Source: Paraburkholderia phenoliruptrix (GTDB lineage Bacteria > Pseudomonadota > Gammaproteobacteria > Burkholderiales > Burkholderiaceae). From it: a stretch of DNA of 64,000 bases. The stretch lies in assembly GCF_019511605.1 (NCBI RefSeq), contig NZ_JAEUAV010000008.1, positions 62,001 through 126,000 of the forward strand, written 5' to 3'. Under the pieces are notes generated by a model. The model worked only from the letters and a program-made list of their open reading frames with translations, did not search any database and was not told the origin of the DNA. The translations under genes were made by a program, and so were the position numbers. This document shows, in pieces, positions 8,515-16,994 of the stretch; the first letter of the stretch is position 1, and every line of letters begins with the position of its first letter.

Positions 8515-9702
8515 ATGAATCCATCGAAGCGCGCGCGCCACCGTGCGGCCCTCGTGTGCTGCCTGCCGCTCGCCGGCGCCCTGCTGTCCGCCGGCGCGTC
8601 GGCGCAGAGCAGCGTCACGCTGTACGGCGTGGTGGACAATGCTTTCACCTACGTCAGCAATCAGCGCGGGCATGCGAACTTTTACATGAGCCAGGGCAAT
8701 CTGCAGGCGAGCAAATTCGGCCTGCTCGGCGCCGAGGATCTGGGCGCCGGCACGCGGGCAATCTTCCGGCTGGAAAGCGGCTTCAACTCGCTGACAGGCG
8801 CGCAAAGCAGCGCGGGCTTCATCTTCAACCGGCAGGCTTATGTCGGGCTCAGCAACGACCGCTACGGCACGTTTACGCTTGGCCGCCAATACACGCCTTA
8901 CTTTCAGATGGTGGGCGCGCTCGGTCCCACCGGCGTGCTCACGGGCGCCACTGGCGCGCATCCGGGCGACATCGATGCGCTCGACACCACGCTACGGATG
9001 AACAACTCGGTCACCTACCTGTCGCCGGTTATCGCGGGCCTGCAATTCAGCGCGCAGTACGGGCTCGGCGGCGTTCCGGGCAGCGCCGCCAACGGCAGTC
9101 ATTTCAGCGCGGCACTGCGTTACGACTACAAGCCTTTCGCCGTCGCGGCGGGCTATGTCAAGCTGAAGGACATCGCAACGAGCGGCGCGCTCGGCACCTA
9201 CGCGATCAACTCCCCGGTCAACAGCGGCTACGCGAGCGCGCGCAGCGCGCAACTCTTCGCGGCGGCCGCGCGCTACACCGCGCAGGACCTGATGGTCGGC
9301 ATCAACTATTCAAACGTGCAATATGCACCCGGCCACGGCTCGCTGTTCGCGGACGAAGGCGTGTTCAACACGTACGGGGTCATTTCCACCTACCGCATCG
9401 CGCCGGCCGTAATCGTAGGCGCCGGCTACAGCTACACGCGGGCGAGCAAGGCCAACGGCGTCAGCGATCCCGCGCGTTACCATCAGATTTCGCTGGAACA
9501 GACCTATAACCTGTCGACGCGCACGACGCTCTACGCGATCGAGGCCTATCAGCTCGCGAGAGGCAAGACCCTCGTCTCGAGCGGCAGCGGTGCAACAGGA
9601 ATCATCGACGCCGTGGCGGTAGTGGGCGACTCGCAGAATACGACGCCTTCGTCGGGGCCCTCGCAATTCGTCGGCATGGTAGGCGTGCGGCACGCATTCT
9701 GA
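8515..9702 (+). CDS. Gram-negative porin, OmpC-like (Burkholderia type)
   Basis: The 395-residue protein starts at 8515, behind GGATCGGAGAC, with a clear signal peptide ending near SAGASA/QSS. The mature start SSVTLYGVVDNAFTYVSNQ is the hallmark first strand of the 16-strand porin_4 family in Burkholderia. The protein ends VGVRHAF, and the terminal Phe is the usual signal for beta-barrel assembly. The frame is open to 8212, but that part is a shadow of the GH31 gene. As the last gene of the MFS/GH31 operon it probably provides outer-membrane entry for the same glycoside. A GC-rich 8-bp hairpin follows at 9719-9740. Confidence 0.92.
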   Translation: MNPSKRARHRAALVCCLPLAGALLSAGASAQSSVTLYGVVDNAFTYVSNQRGHANFYMSQGNLQASKFGLLGAEDLGAGTRAIFRLESGFNSLTGAQSSAGFIFNRQAYVGLSNDRYGTFTLGRQYTPYFQMVGALGPTGVLTGATGAHPGDIDALDTTLRMNNSVTYLSPVIAGLQFSAQYGLGGVPGSAANGSHFSAALRYDYKPFAVAAGYVKLKDIATSGALGTYAINSPVNSGYASARSAQLFAAAARYTAQDLMVGINYSNVQYAPGHGSLFADEGVFNTYGVISTYRIAPAVIVGAGYSYTRASKANGVSDPARYHQISLEQTYNLSTRTTLYAIEAYQLARGKTLVSSGSGATGIIDAVAVVGDSQNTTPSSGPSQFVGMVGVRHAF

Positions 9703-9718
9703 TCGCCCTCCTCCTGAT

Positions 9719-9740
9719 GCGCCGCCCGCCGCGGCGGCGC
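9719..9740 (+). terminator. GC-rich hairpin after porin
   Basis: A perfect 8-bp stem (GCGCCGCC / GGCGGCGC, six-base loop) starts 16 bases after the porin stop. There is no U-tract, so it may stabilise the 3' end or act with Rho rather than as a classical intrinsic terminator. Confidence 0.35.
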
Positions 9741-9759
9741 AGCTTGCTTGCATTCCGCT

Positions 9760-10080
9760 TCATCTCGCCGCGCGAAGAGCAACACCGTTGCCGCCATCGT
9801 CGGTCCATGCGTTTGTCGCAGCGCTGTCGATCCACGACTTATGCTCAGTATCGCGCATCCGTAACTTCGTGCCGTGAGACACGTCTTCTATCCAAGGTGT
9901 GGTCTCCAATTGAATCCTCGTGACAGACCAATGGACAAAGAGATCCGGCATGCGTGGCATCTGATTCACACGCTCCTTGTAAAAGAACGGATCGATACCT
10001 ATCCATATGTCGCGTTGGCCCCATTGACCGACTGTCGAAAACTCGGCGGTCTGCGTTGCGGGCGTTCGCCCGCTTTGCAC
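9760..10080 (-). CDS. Uncharacterised small protein or gene fragment downstream of the RidA gene
   Basis: A 106-residue frame with a GTG start at 10080 lies 13 bases after the RidA stop on the same strand. It contains QWGQRDIWIGIDPFFYKERV and QMPRMPDLFVHW, which look like real protein sequence, but I do not recognise a family. Codon use is less GC-rich than in the neighbours (ATA, TTA and AGG occur), and no clear ribosome site precedes the GTG. It may be a fragment of a larger gene or a recently acquired ORF. Whether it is translated is uncertain. Confidence 0.35.
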   Translation of the reverse strand: MQSGRTPATQTAEFSTVGQWGQRDIWIGIDPFFYKERVNQMPRMPDLFVHWSVTRIQLETTPWIEDVSHGTKLRMRDTEHKSWIDSAATNAWTDDGGNGVALRAAR

Positions 10081-10093
10081 GAGCGACTGAGCT

Positions 10094-10519
10094 TCAGCTG
10101 TTAGCAGACTGTTGCGTTGCGGCGGCGTCTCGCTTCACTGCCACGCACTTGATCTCGACCAGCAGGCCGGGATGCGCGAGTTCGGTCACGCCAATCGAAG
10201 TCCACGCGCATGTGCCGCGAGGAAAAACGCGGTTCTTCACCTCGCGGAATATGGGCATATGCGTACTCATCTGCACGTGGTACGTCGTCATATCGACAAC
10301 ATCTTCAAAAGTGCACCCAGCCGCTTCCAGAACCACGCGCAAGTTTTCCCAACACGCGACGAATTGCGCCTCGGGATCGGCGATAACCTCAAGATCAACG
10401 GTGCGCCCGACCTGCCCAGCGCAGAAAACTATCGAACCAGCCTTGACGGCCGGTACATAACCGGCGCGCTCTACGATACGTTGCATCGTCGGCGGGATGA
10501 TCAATTCACGGACTGTCAT
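10094..10519 (-). CDS. RidA/YER057c/UK114 family protein
   Basis: The 141-residue protein matches the RidA family in length and pattern: ERAGYVPAVKAGSIVFCAGQ near the N-terminus, then NLRVVLEAAGCTFEDVVDMT, and a C-terminal segment ending LVEIKCVAVKRD. In the archetype, a conserved Arg near the C-terminal part together with Glu binds the enamine/imine substrate. That Arg is not obvious here, so this may be one of the Rid subfamilies of unknown activity rather than a housekeeping imine deaminase. RidA members hydrolyse reactive 2-aminoacrylate or act in specialised catabolic pathways. No catabolic operon is adjacent. Confidence 0.8.
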   Translation of the reverse strand: MTVRELIIPPTMQRIVERAGYVPAVKAGSIVFCAGQVGRTVDLEVIADPEAQFVACWENLRVVLEAAGCTFEDVVDMTTYHVQMSTHMPIFREVKNRVFPRGTCAWTSIGVTELAHPGLLVEIKCVAVKRDAAATQQSANS

Positions 10520-10618
10520 GTGTCTTACCCGTTACAGGATTGAAGCGGTCATTCACCGCAAAGGACGTGCGTCGGCGATTTCCTAACTTGAGCGTTGCCG
10601 ACAGTCGGGTCGTGACAC

Positions 10619-12388
10619 TTATGCGGTCGTCGCCGATCTGACGCAATCACGCCCTGCGCGTTTGGCTTCGTAGAGGGCAAGGTCCGCCAGCTTCGTCAAT
10701 TGCTCCAACGTAGCACCGTGTCCGGGTCGACCTGTCGCGCAGCCGATGCTTACGGTAAAGGCGTGAAGGCCAGCCTTTTCGCTTCCGTGCTGCACATGCC
10801 ACGATCTTTCCAGCGTCTCACGTATGCCTTCGGCTATAAGCAAAGCGTCCGCTGAGGACGTGTCAGGCAATACCACCACGAACTCCTCGCCGCCGTACCG
10901 GGCGGCGCAATCACCGCGACGGCGAGCGCGCTGCGTGATGCATTCCGCGAGATGCCTCAAGGCCTTGTCGCCTTCTGCATGCCCGTGCTTATCGTTGTAT
11001 TGCTTGAAGTGGTCCGCATCCAGGAAAAGCACCGACAGGCAACTTTCGTTTCGCTCCAATCTCTCCCATTCGTTTCGCAGCACCTCGTCGAGCGCACGGC
11101 GGTTCTTCAGTCCCGTGAGCGAATCCGTCTGCGTGAGTTCTGTCAGGCGGTCTTCGGCGAGAGCCCGGTCGCGCAACGCAAACGCCAGCAACCACACCAC
11201 CGCGCAAAATCCGGCACTGATAACGGAGGCGGAGGTACCCACGATCCACGAAAGCGTCTTCCATGACGCGAGCACGTCGTCAAGCGCCGGCGCGACGACT
11301 GCAATTAGCGGCGTGCCTGGCACGCGTTGAAACGTGTAGAGTCTGAGCACGCCGTCGGTCTGTGAGCGTGCTGCATAGAAGCCGGAGTCCTGGTTCACCA
11401 TGCGCGGAAACGTCAGCGACTTGCTGAAGTTCGGTGCGAGCGCCAGTTGTATATGAGGATTCCTTGCAACGAGGGTGCCGTCTGTCCGAACGATTGCCGT
11501 GATGCCGCTCGGTCCGACGTTCAGCCCGTCAAGCAGGCGGCTGAAGTACGTCAGGTTGATGGCGACAAGTGCCACGCCCTTGAAAGAACCGTCGGCGTTG
11601 TCGATCCGTCTGCTCAGTGCCAACGCTTCCACGCCCCCGCGCGAGCGCGCCCGATACACTGCTGAGACATACAGGCCTACGTCCGCCGACTCGCGATGTA
11701 CGAGAAAGTAATCGCGATCGCTGAAGTTCCAGTGATGCCTGCTCGAACAGCACCCGTCGATCAACTGTCCGTGCTCGTTGGTCACGCCCATGCCCGTCAC
11801 GTATTGCGAGATCGCGGTGCGGTTGAACAGCAGTTCGTGCCGCACATCTGCGTTCATAGTCTGGATGGCCGGCTTGTCAAGAGAGGCGATGAGCGTCCTT
11901 AACGACTGATCCGAAGATTCAACGGTGTGCAGGATATTGCTCGACAATACCGCGGCAATATTGCCGGATGTCTCGTGCGCGTGGCGAATCGCGGTGTCGC
12001 GCGCGGCAACAAGCGTTAGCAGGCTCACGCCCAGAACAGCGGCCGCCAGCAGTGTGCCGAGCGCGCCCACGATGTACGGACGGCGGCCCGCGATTACAGC
12101 CGCGCGCCTGACAAAGGTTGGGAACACGTGATTATTTTGTGGGGTGTCGCGTACTGGCGCGTCGACGCTTGTGCGACATGGTTGCGCAGGATAACGACAG
12201 TAGTATCGGCAAACGTAAAGAGAAATTGAGGGCTTCGGCCGATTTTCTCCCACCCGCCGCGTCAAACCCTGCTGTGCGAGCAGCGTGTCGATGAAGCTGT
12301 GAAACCCAATGTCGACGTGCGGGCACGGTACGTTGACGGGCGAGCGCCTTGTGACGCAGACGCACGGAAAACTTGCGCGCCCATGCAT
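10619..12388 (-). CDS. Cache-domain sensor diguanylate cyclase (GGDEF)
   Basis: The C-terminal 170 residues are a GGDEF domain with an intact active site RYGGEEF and an upstream RxxD inhibitory site (RRGD, five residues before GGEEF), so it should synthesise c-di-GMP with product inhibition. Before it come two membrane segments (VGALGTLLAAAVLGVSLLTL and WIVGTSASVISAGFCAVVWL) flanking a periplasmic dCACHE-like region with HWNFSDRDYFLVHRES and GVALVAINLTYFSRLLDGL. The start is uncertain. The ATG at 12388 has GAGAG upstream, but the first 85 residues look non-coding, and a GTG at 12127 would begin just before the first membrane helix. The gene is divergent from the TonB receptor. Confidence 0.88.
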   Translation of the reverse strand: MHGRASFPCVCVTRRSPVNVPCPHVDIGFHSFIDTLLAQQGLTRRVGENRPKPSISLYVCRYYCRYPAQPCRTSVDAPVRDTPQNNHVFPTFVRRAAVIAGRRPYIVGALGTLLAAAVLGVSLLTLVAARDTAIRHAHETSGNIAAVLSSNILHTVESSDQSLRTLIASLDKPAIQTMNADVRHELLFNRTAISQYVTGMGVTNEHGQLIDGCCSSRHHWNFSDRDYFLVHRESADVGLYVSAVYRARSRGGVEALALSRRIDNADGSFKGVALVAINLTYFSRLLDGLNVGPSGITAIVRTDGTLVARNPHIQLALAPNFSKSLTFPRMVNQDSGFYAARSQTDGVLRLYTFQRVPGTPLIAVVAPALDDVLASWKTLSWIVGTSASVISAGFCAVVWLLAFALRDRALAEDRLTELTQTDSLTGLKNRRALDEVLRNEWERLERNESCLSVLFLDADHFKQYNDKHGHAEGDKALRHLAECITQRARRRGDCAARYGGEEFVVVLPDTSSADALLIAEGIRETLERSWHVQHGSEKAGLHAFTVSIGCATGRPGHGATLEQLTKLADLALYEAKRAGRDCVRSATTA

Positions 12389-12471
12389 ACGACTCTCGGC
12401 GCCGTCTCCGCAGCGGCGCGTCGTCGTCCGAAGGCCGAGGAGACGCGATCAGTGCCCGAAAAAGCCTTTTG

Positions 12472-12491
12472 AATAATAATGATTCTCGTTA
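12472..12491 (+). promoter_or_regulatory. Probable Fur box upstream of TonB receptor
   Basis: AATAATAATGATTCTCGTTA closely follows the 19-bp Fur consensus (GATAATGATAATCATTATC) and lies about 115 bases before the receptor start, in an unusually AT-rich patch. This implies iron repression of the receptor and the overlapping PepSY gene. The divergent GGDEF gene starts 84 bases away on the other side. Confidence 0.7.
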
Positions 12492-12604
12492 TACTCTCGC
12501 AGCTTTTTTGTCAATTCTTTGTAAATTTCGAAATCTTGCGGCTCCCGCGTGACGTATGAGACTTCCGCCGACGCCGCGCCGAAAACTCCTCGGGGAATAA
12601 CAAC

Positions 12605-14815
12605 ATGGCTGCACCGATCTGCCGGCGTGCGAACGCGGCGGGCTCACTTCACGTCTTCGCAGCGCTTGCCGCACTCGCGTTCGCTTCGCACCCGGGCCGC
12701 GCCCACGCCCAGAGCGCGGAAACCGCGCAAACCCTGGATACCTCGCGAACCGCGGATAGCTCCGCGGACCCACGCGGCAAGGTGGCGGGCACGCCCGACG
12801 GGGCACGCGCCGACGCGACGAAAGACACAAGCACCACGCTCGAAACGATCACGACTTCCGGCGACTGGCTGGGCAGCGGCCTGCAGAACAGCGTGAAGAC
12901 ATTTGCCGGCGCACGGACGGTGGTGGACAAGGCGCAGATCGAGCAGTCCGGCGCGACCAGCATTGGCGACGTGTTGCGCCGCATTCCGGGCGTACAGTCC
13001 ACCGACAACTCCGGCACCGCCGGCAGTGCGATCTCGCTGAACATCGGCGTGCGCGGTCTGACGGGCCGCTACACGCCACGCTCGACGGTATTGCTCGACG
13101 GCATTCCGCTCGCCGTCGCGCCATACGGCCAGCCGCAACTGTCGTTCGCGCCGATAAGTCTCTTCAACATCGATTCGATCGACGTGGTGCGCAGCGGCGG
13201 CTCGGTACGCTACGGTCCGCAGAACGTCGGCGGCGTGATCAACTTCCGCACCCGCGAGATTCCATCGAAGCCCGGACTGACCGCCGACGCGACGCTGCGC
13301 GAAAACATCTACACGGCGGGCGGCGGCGCGAACACGCAGTATTCGACGTTCCTCGGCACGCAGCTGGACAACGGGCTCGGCGTCGCGCTGCTCTATTCCG
13401 GCGAGCATGGCCGCGACTGGCGCGACGGCAGCAAGGAACGCGTGAACGATCTGCAATTGAAGTGGCGCTACGAACTCACGCCAAGCTCGGAGATCTACGG
13501 CAAGTTTTCGTATTACGACGTGTATTCCGGCACGCCAGGCGGATTGACGGTCGCTCAGTACAACCAGAATCCTTTTCAGAATACGCGTCCGAACGACTAC
13601 TGGTACGGTGATCGCAAGGCATTCGACATCGGCTATCTGAATACGATCTCGGACACCCAGGAATTCGAGGTCCGCACGTTCTACAACCAGAGCTACCGCA
13701 CCAGTTCGCTCGTCAACGCGGCCGGCACGCAGATGCAGAACCAGCCGCGCAACTACCACACGCTCGGCGTCGAGCCGCGCTACACACAGCGCTTCACGCT
13801 CGGGCCGGTGCGGCAGGACGTGACGGTCGGCTATCGCTTCATTCGCGAGACCGGCAACGACAACAGCTATAACCAGGCAATCGGCTCGGGCCTGATCGGG
13901 CCGACCAGCACCTTCGAAAACACGACCAATGCGCACGCCGTCTATATCGACGACAAGATTGCGTGGGGACGCTGGCGGCTGACGCCGGGGATCCGCTTCG
14001 AGCACATTGAATCGACGCGTCACGATCTGAAGCTGAATCAGACCTTCGAGACTAACAACAACAAGCCGCTGCCGGCCATCAACCTGTCGTATCTGGCGAC
14101 GCCGCAGCTGACGCTTTTCACCGACTATTCGACTTCGTTCGGTCCGGTGCAGAACATCCAGTTGAACTCGCAGAGCGCGGCCAATCCGCTGCAACCCGAG
14201 CTCGCGAAGACCTTCGAATTCGGCGCGCGCTGGACCAGCCGACAGATTCACGCGGAAGTCACCGCGTTCAACATGCTGTTCGACAACCAGATCCTGCAGG
14301 TGCCTGGTCTGGTTCCGGCGACGTTCCAGAACATCGGCGCGACCCGTCATCAGGGCATAGAAACCGCGTTCGACTATGCGTTTGCCGACGATGGCCCGCT
14401 CGCCGGCCTCGACGCCTACGCGAACTTCACCTACACGAAAGCGATCCAGAAGTCCGGCGCGACTGCCGGGCTCGACGTGCCGTTCTACTCGCGCATCACC
14501 GACACGCTGGGCGTGAAGTATGCAACGCACGGCTGGACCTTCAATGTGTCGACCACGCATCAGAGCGCGCAATACGCCGATCTGCAGAACACCGTCGCCG
14601 AAACGGCCAATGGCGGCAACGGACGCATCCCGGGCTTTCGCGTGTGGGATCTGCAGGCCGACTACCGGATTCCGGGCTGGAAAGGCAGCAGCGTGACGGT
14701 CGGCCTGAACAACGTCACCGACAAGCGCTACTACACGCGCAACGTCGACGGCAATCTCGGCCGGATGGTCGGCGCGCCGCGCATGGTCTACGTGCAGGGT
14801 CATTTTGTCTACTGA
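12605..14815 (+). CDS. TonB-dependent ferric siderophore/dicitrate receptor (FecA-like)
   Basis: The 736-residue outer-membrane receptor has a signal peptide ending near GRAHA/QSAE, a plug domain (about residues 85-210, with SIGDVLRRIPGVQSTDN and VRGLTGRYTPRSTVLLDGIP), then a 22-strand barrel ending in VQGHFVY with a terminal aromatic residue. The plug motif SGGSVRYGPQNVGGVINFRT resembles FecA and other ferric-citrate-type receptors. The N-terminal signalling domain of true FecA is absent, so it should not drive an ECF sigma factor. A Fur box lies upstream and a PepSY protein overlaps downstream, which supports iron uptake. The ligand itself is not known. Confidence 0.92.
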   Translation: MAAPICRRANAAGSLHVFAALAALAFASHPGRAHAQSAETAQTLDTSRTADSSADPRGKVAGTPDGARADATKDTSTTLETITTSGDWLGSGLQNSVKTFAGARTVVDKAQIEQSGATSIGDVLRRIPGVQSTDNSGTAGSAISLNIGVRGLTGRYTPRSTVLLDGIPLAVAPYGQPQLSFAPISLFNIDSIDVVRSGGSVRYGPQNVGGVINFRTREIPSKPGLTADATLRENIYTAGGGANTQYSTFLGTQLDNGLGVALLYSGEHGRDWRDGSKERVNDLQLKWRYELTPSSEIYGKFSYYDVYSGTPGGLTVAQYNQNPFQNTRPNDYWYGDRKAFDIGYLNTISDTQEFEVRTFYNQSYRTSSLVNAAGTQMQNQPRNYHTLGVEPRYTQRFTLGPVRQDVTVGYRFIRETGNDNSYNQAIGSGLIGPTSTFENTTNAHAVYIDDKIAWGRWRLTPGIRFEHIESTRHDLKLNQTFETNNNKPLPAINLSYLATPQLTLFTDYSTSFGPVQNIQLNSQSAANPLQPELAKTFEFGARWTSRQIHAEVTAFNMLFDNQILQVPGLVPATFQNIGATRHQGIETAFDYAFADDGPLAGLDAYANFTYTKAIQKSGATAGLDVPFYSRITDTLGVKYATHGWTFNVSTTHQSAQYADLQNTVAETANGGNGRIPGFRVWDLQADYRIPGWKGSSVTVGLNNVTDKRYYTRNVDGNLGRMVGAPRMVYVQGHFVY

Positions 14816-15995
14816 GGCCGCACCGCTGCCGTCGCGGGACGCGCGCCTGCTCGCGCGTCGGCGGGCGTGGCTCACTGCTCATCGCTGGTTCGCGCTGACT
14901 TTCGGCTGGGTGCTCGCGCTGATCGGTCTGACAGGCGCGCTGCTGGTCGTGTCCGCACCGGTCGACGAGCGCATTCAGTCGGCGCAGACGCGCGTGACGG
15001 CGCCGGCGGCCGCCGCCGACGCGACCCGCAGGGTGCCGCTTGAAACCATACGCGAGCGGCTGTCGCGCGAGTTCGGCGCGAAGACCACGCTATCGTTTCT
15101 GCCGCCGCATTCGCCCGATCGCGCGCTCGCGGTCAATCTGCGCGGCAAGTCGTTTCGCGGCGTCGTCTACCTCGATCCGTACACCGGCCGCGAGCTTGCG
15201 CGGCAAAGCGCGAACGGCGGCTTCGTCGCCACGCTGTTCTGGCTGCACAGCACGCTCGCCCTCGACGAAGCCGGCAAGCCCGTGCTCGCGTTCGTCGCGT
15301 CGATCTATCTGCTGCTGCTCGTGTCCGGCGCCGTGCTGTGGTGGCCGCGTCGAGGCATGCCGATGCGCTGGCGCATCGAACTGGGCCGCGGCAGGACGCG
15401 CGCGCTGCTCGATCTGCATCGTACGATCGGTGCGGTGATGGGCGTGCTGATCGCGGTATCGGCGGCGACCGGCGCCTACATGGCGTGGCGGCCGCTGAAC
15501 GGTTTCGTCACCGCGCTCGCCGGCGGGACGCCGGTGCGCGCGCCCGACGTGCCGCCCGCTTCGGCACTGTCGACCCACCGCGCTCCGCTCGACGATCTGA
15601 TGGCGCGCGCACAAGCGCGCTTTCCCGACGGCGACGTGTATCTCGTGCAGGCACCGCCGCTCGCCGAAGCGAACCGGCGACCGGTGCGCGTGCGTCTGCA
15701 CGTGCCGGACGATCCGCATCCGAACGGCCTGACTTCGGTGTGGCTTGATCCGTCGACCGGCCGCATTCTCGCGGCGCAGCGCTGGAACGCGCTCGATCTG
15801 GGCGCGCGCATCGTCGCGGTGATCTATCCGCTGCATACCGGCGAACTGGGCGGGCCGCTGCTGCAGACGCTGATTGCCGTCGACGGCGTTGCTCTGTTCG
15901 CGCTACCGGTCAGCGGCGTGTGGCTCTGGTGGCGACGCAAGCGCGCGCTTCGTGACGCGCACGACACGCGGCGCGCTGCGCCCCGCGCGCGCTAA
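14805..15995 (+). CDS. PepSY-associated membrane protein (iron-regulated, PiuB/FoxB-like)
   Basis: The 396-residue inner-membrane protein has four main helices: AHRWFALTFGWVLALIGLTG near the N-terminus with a conserved His, a pair in the middle (LAFVASIYLLLLVSGAVLWW, and AVMGVLIAVSAATGAYMAW after DLHRTIG), and a C-terminal one ending VWLWWRRKR. PepSY domains lie in the periplasmic loops. The family is found beside TonB siderophore receptors, and some members are implicated in ferric-siderophore reduction. The start is TTG at 14805, overlapping the receptor gene by 11 bases. No ATG occurs before the first helix, so the overlap is likely real and implies coupled translation. Confidence 0.85.
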   Translation: MSTEAAPLPSRDARLLARRRAWLTAHRWFALTFGWVLALIGLTGALLVVSAPVDERIQSAQTRVTAPAAAADATRRVPLETIRERLSREFGAKTTLSFLPPHSPDRALAVNLRGKSFRGVVYLDPYTGRELARQSANGGFVATLFWLHSTLALDEAGKPVLAFVASIYLLLLVSGAVLWWPRRGMPMRWRIELGRGRTRALLDLHRTIGAVMGVLIAVSAATGAYMAWRPLNGFVTALAGGTPVRAPDVPPASALSTHRAPLDDLMARAQARFPDGDVYLVQAPPLAEANRRPVRVRLHVPDDPHPNGLTSVWLDPSTGRILAAQRWNALDLGARIVAVIYPLHTGELGGPLLQTLIAVDGVALFALPVSGVWLWWRRKRALRDAHDTRRAAPRAR

Positions 15996-16963
15996 AGCGC
16001 AACGCCGGTCTGGCGTTCGCTCCACTGCCACAGGCGCTCGGCCGCCTCTGCGTCGATCGCCCATGGCAGCACGCCATCGAGCGGCCGATGATCGGCGGGC
16101 ACCGCGCGGGCAATGTCGCAATCCTCGCAGTAGACGCCGCCGTGCTCGCGCAATTCCGCGCTGGTCGCGCACCAGACGGTGGTGGCCGCGCCCTGCTCGA
16201 CGCTCTTGTAGGCGTCGCGCTGATCGGCGGGAATCTCGCCGTGCTCGTCGCGAAAGCCGAGTGCCTGCAATTCGGCAAGCGGAATGAAGCGCTGCAAATC
16301 CGTTTCGATCCGCCCGGGATGCACCGCGAACGCGCGAATTCCGTGCGCTTCGCCGCGACGATCGAGCGCAACGGTAAACAGCACGTTGGCGGTCTTCGAT
16401 CGCGCGTACGCCTGCCACTTGTCGTACGGCTGCGCATGAAAATCCGGATCGTCGAAATCGAATGCCGAGCGCCGGTGCGCGCCCGACGACAACGTGACGA
16501 CGCGGGCCCCCTGCGCGCGTTTCAACGCGTCCCACAAGCCGACCGTCAGTCGATAGTGGCCGAGATGATTGGCCGACAGATGCAGTTCGTGGCCGTGCGC
16601 GTCCCGTTCGAGCGACGGCACCGCCATCACGCCCGCGTTGTTGATCAGCAGGTGCAACGCGCGCCCGCTCGCCACGAACGCGTCGGAGAAAGATTCAATA
16701 GAAGACGCATCGGTCAGATCGATGCGCGCGAGTTCGCACGCGCCCATGGATGCGAGCGCCTCGCGCGCTTTGTCCGGATTTCGCGCCGGCACGATCACGT
16801 GGGCGCCGGCCCGCGCAAGAGTCCGGGTCACTTCGAGTCCGATGCCCGAATACCCGCCGGTGACGACGGCGGTCTTGCCCGACAGGTCGGTATCGCCCAG
16901 CGCGTCGAGCGCGGTCAGGTTCGCGCGGCGCGCGTCGTGCAGCGGGATTTGTGCTGAAGTCAT
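15992..16963 (-). CDS. Short-chain dehydrogenase/reductase (retinol-dehydrogenase-like)
   Basis: The 323-residue protein has the SDR cofactor motif TGGYSGIG (residues 35-42), NNAGVMA, a catalytic Ser in VVTLSSGAH, and YARSK as the YxxxK active site. The region after the Rossmann fold resembles the WW-domain-oxidoreductase/retinol-dehydrogenase-like branch of the family. The ATG at 16963 is chosen because GAGGAC precedes it, while the open frame continues to 17044. It is the second gene after the MDR oxidoreductase (31-base gap), and both diverge from the AraC regulator at 18183. Its stop codon overlaps that of the PepSY gene on the opposite strand. The substrate is unknown. Confidence 0.9.
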   Translation of the reverse strand: MTSAQIPLHDARRANLTALDALGDTDLSGKTAVVTGGYSGIGLEVTRTLARAGAHVIVPARNPDKAREALASMGACELARIDLTDASSIESFSDAFVASGRALHLLINNAGVMAVPSLERDAHGHELHLSANHLGHYRLTVGLWDALKRAQGARVVTLSSGAHRRSAFDFDDPDFHAQPYDKWQAYARSKTANVLFTVALDRRGEAHGIRAFAVHPGRIETDLQRFIPLAELQALGFRDEHGEIPADQRDAYKSVEQGAATTVWCATSAELREHGGVYCEDCDIARAVPADHRPLDGVLPWAIDAEAAERLWQWSERQTGVAL

Positions 16964-16994
16964 GCAAGTCCTCGATGGGTGAAAACGCCGGCCG

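Noticed and set aside
12644..14875. A 743-codon minus-strand frame
   Set aside because: It is the antisense of the TonB receptor and has no recognisable domain.
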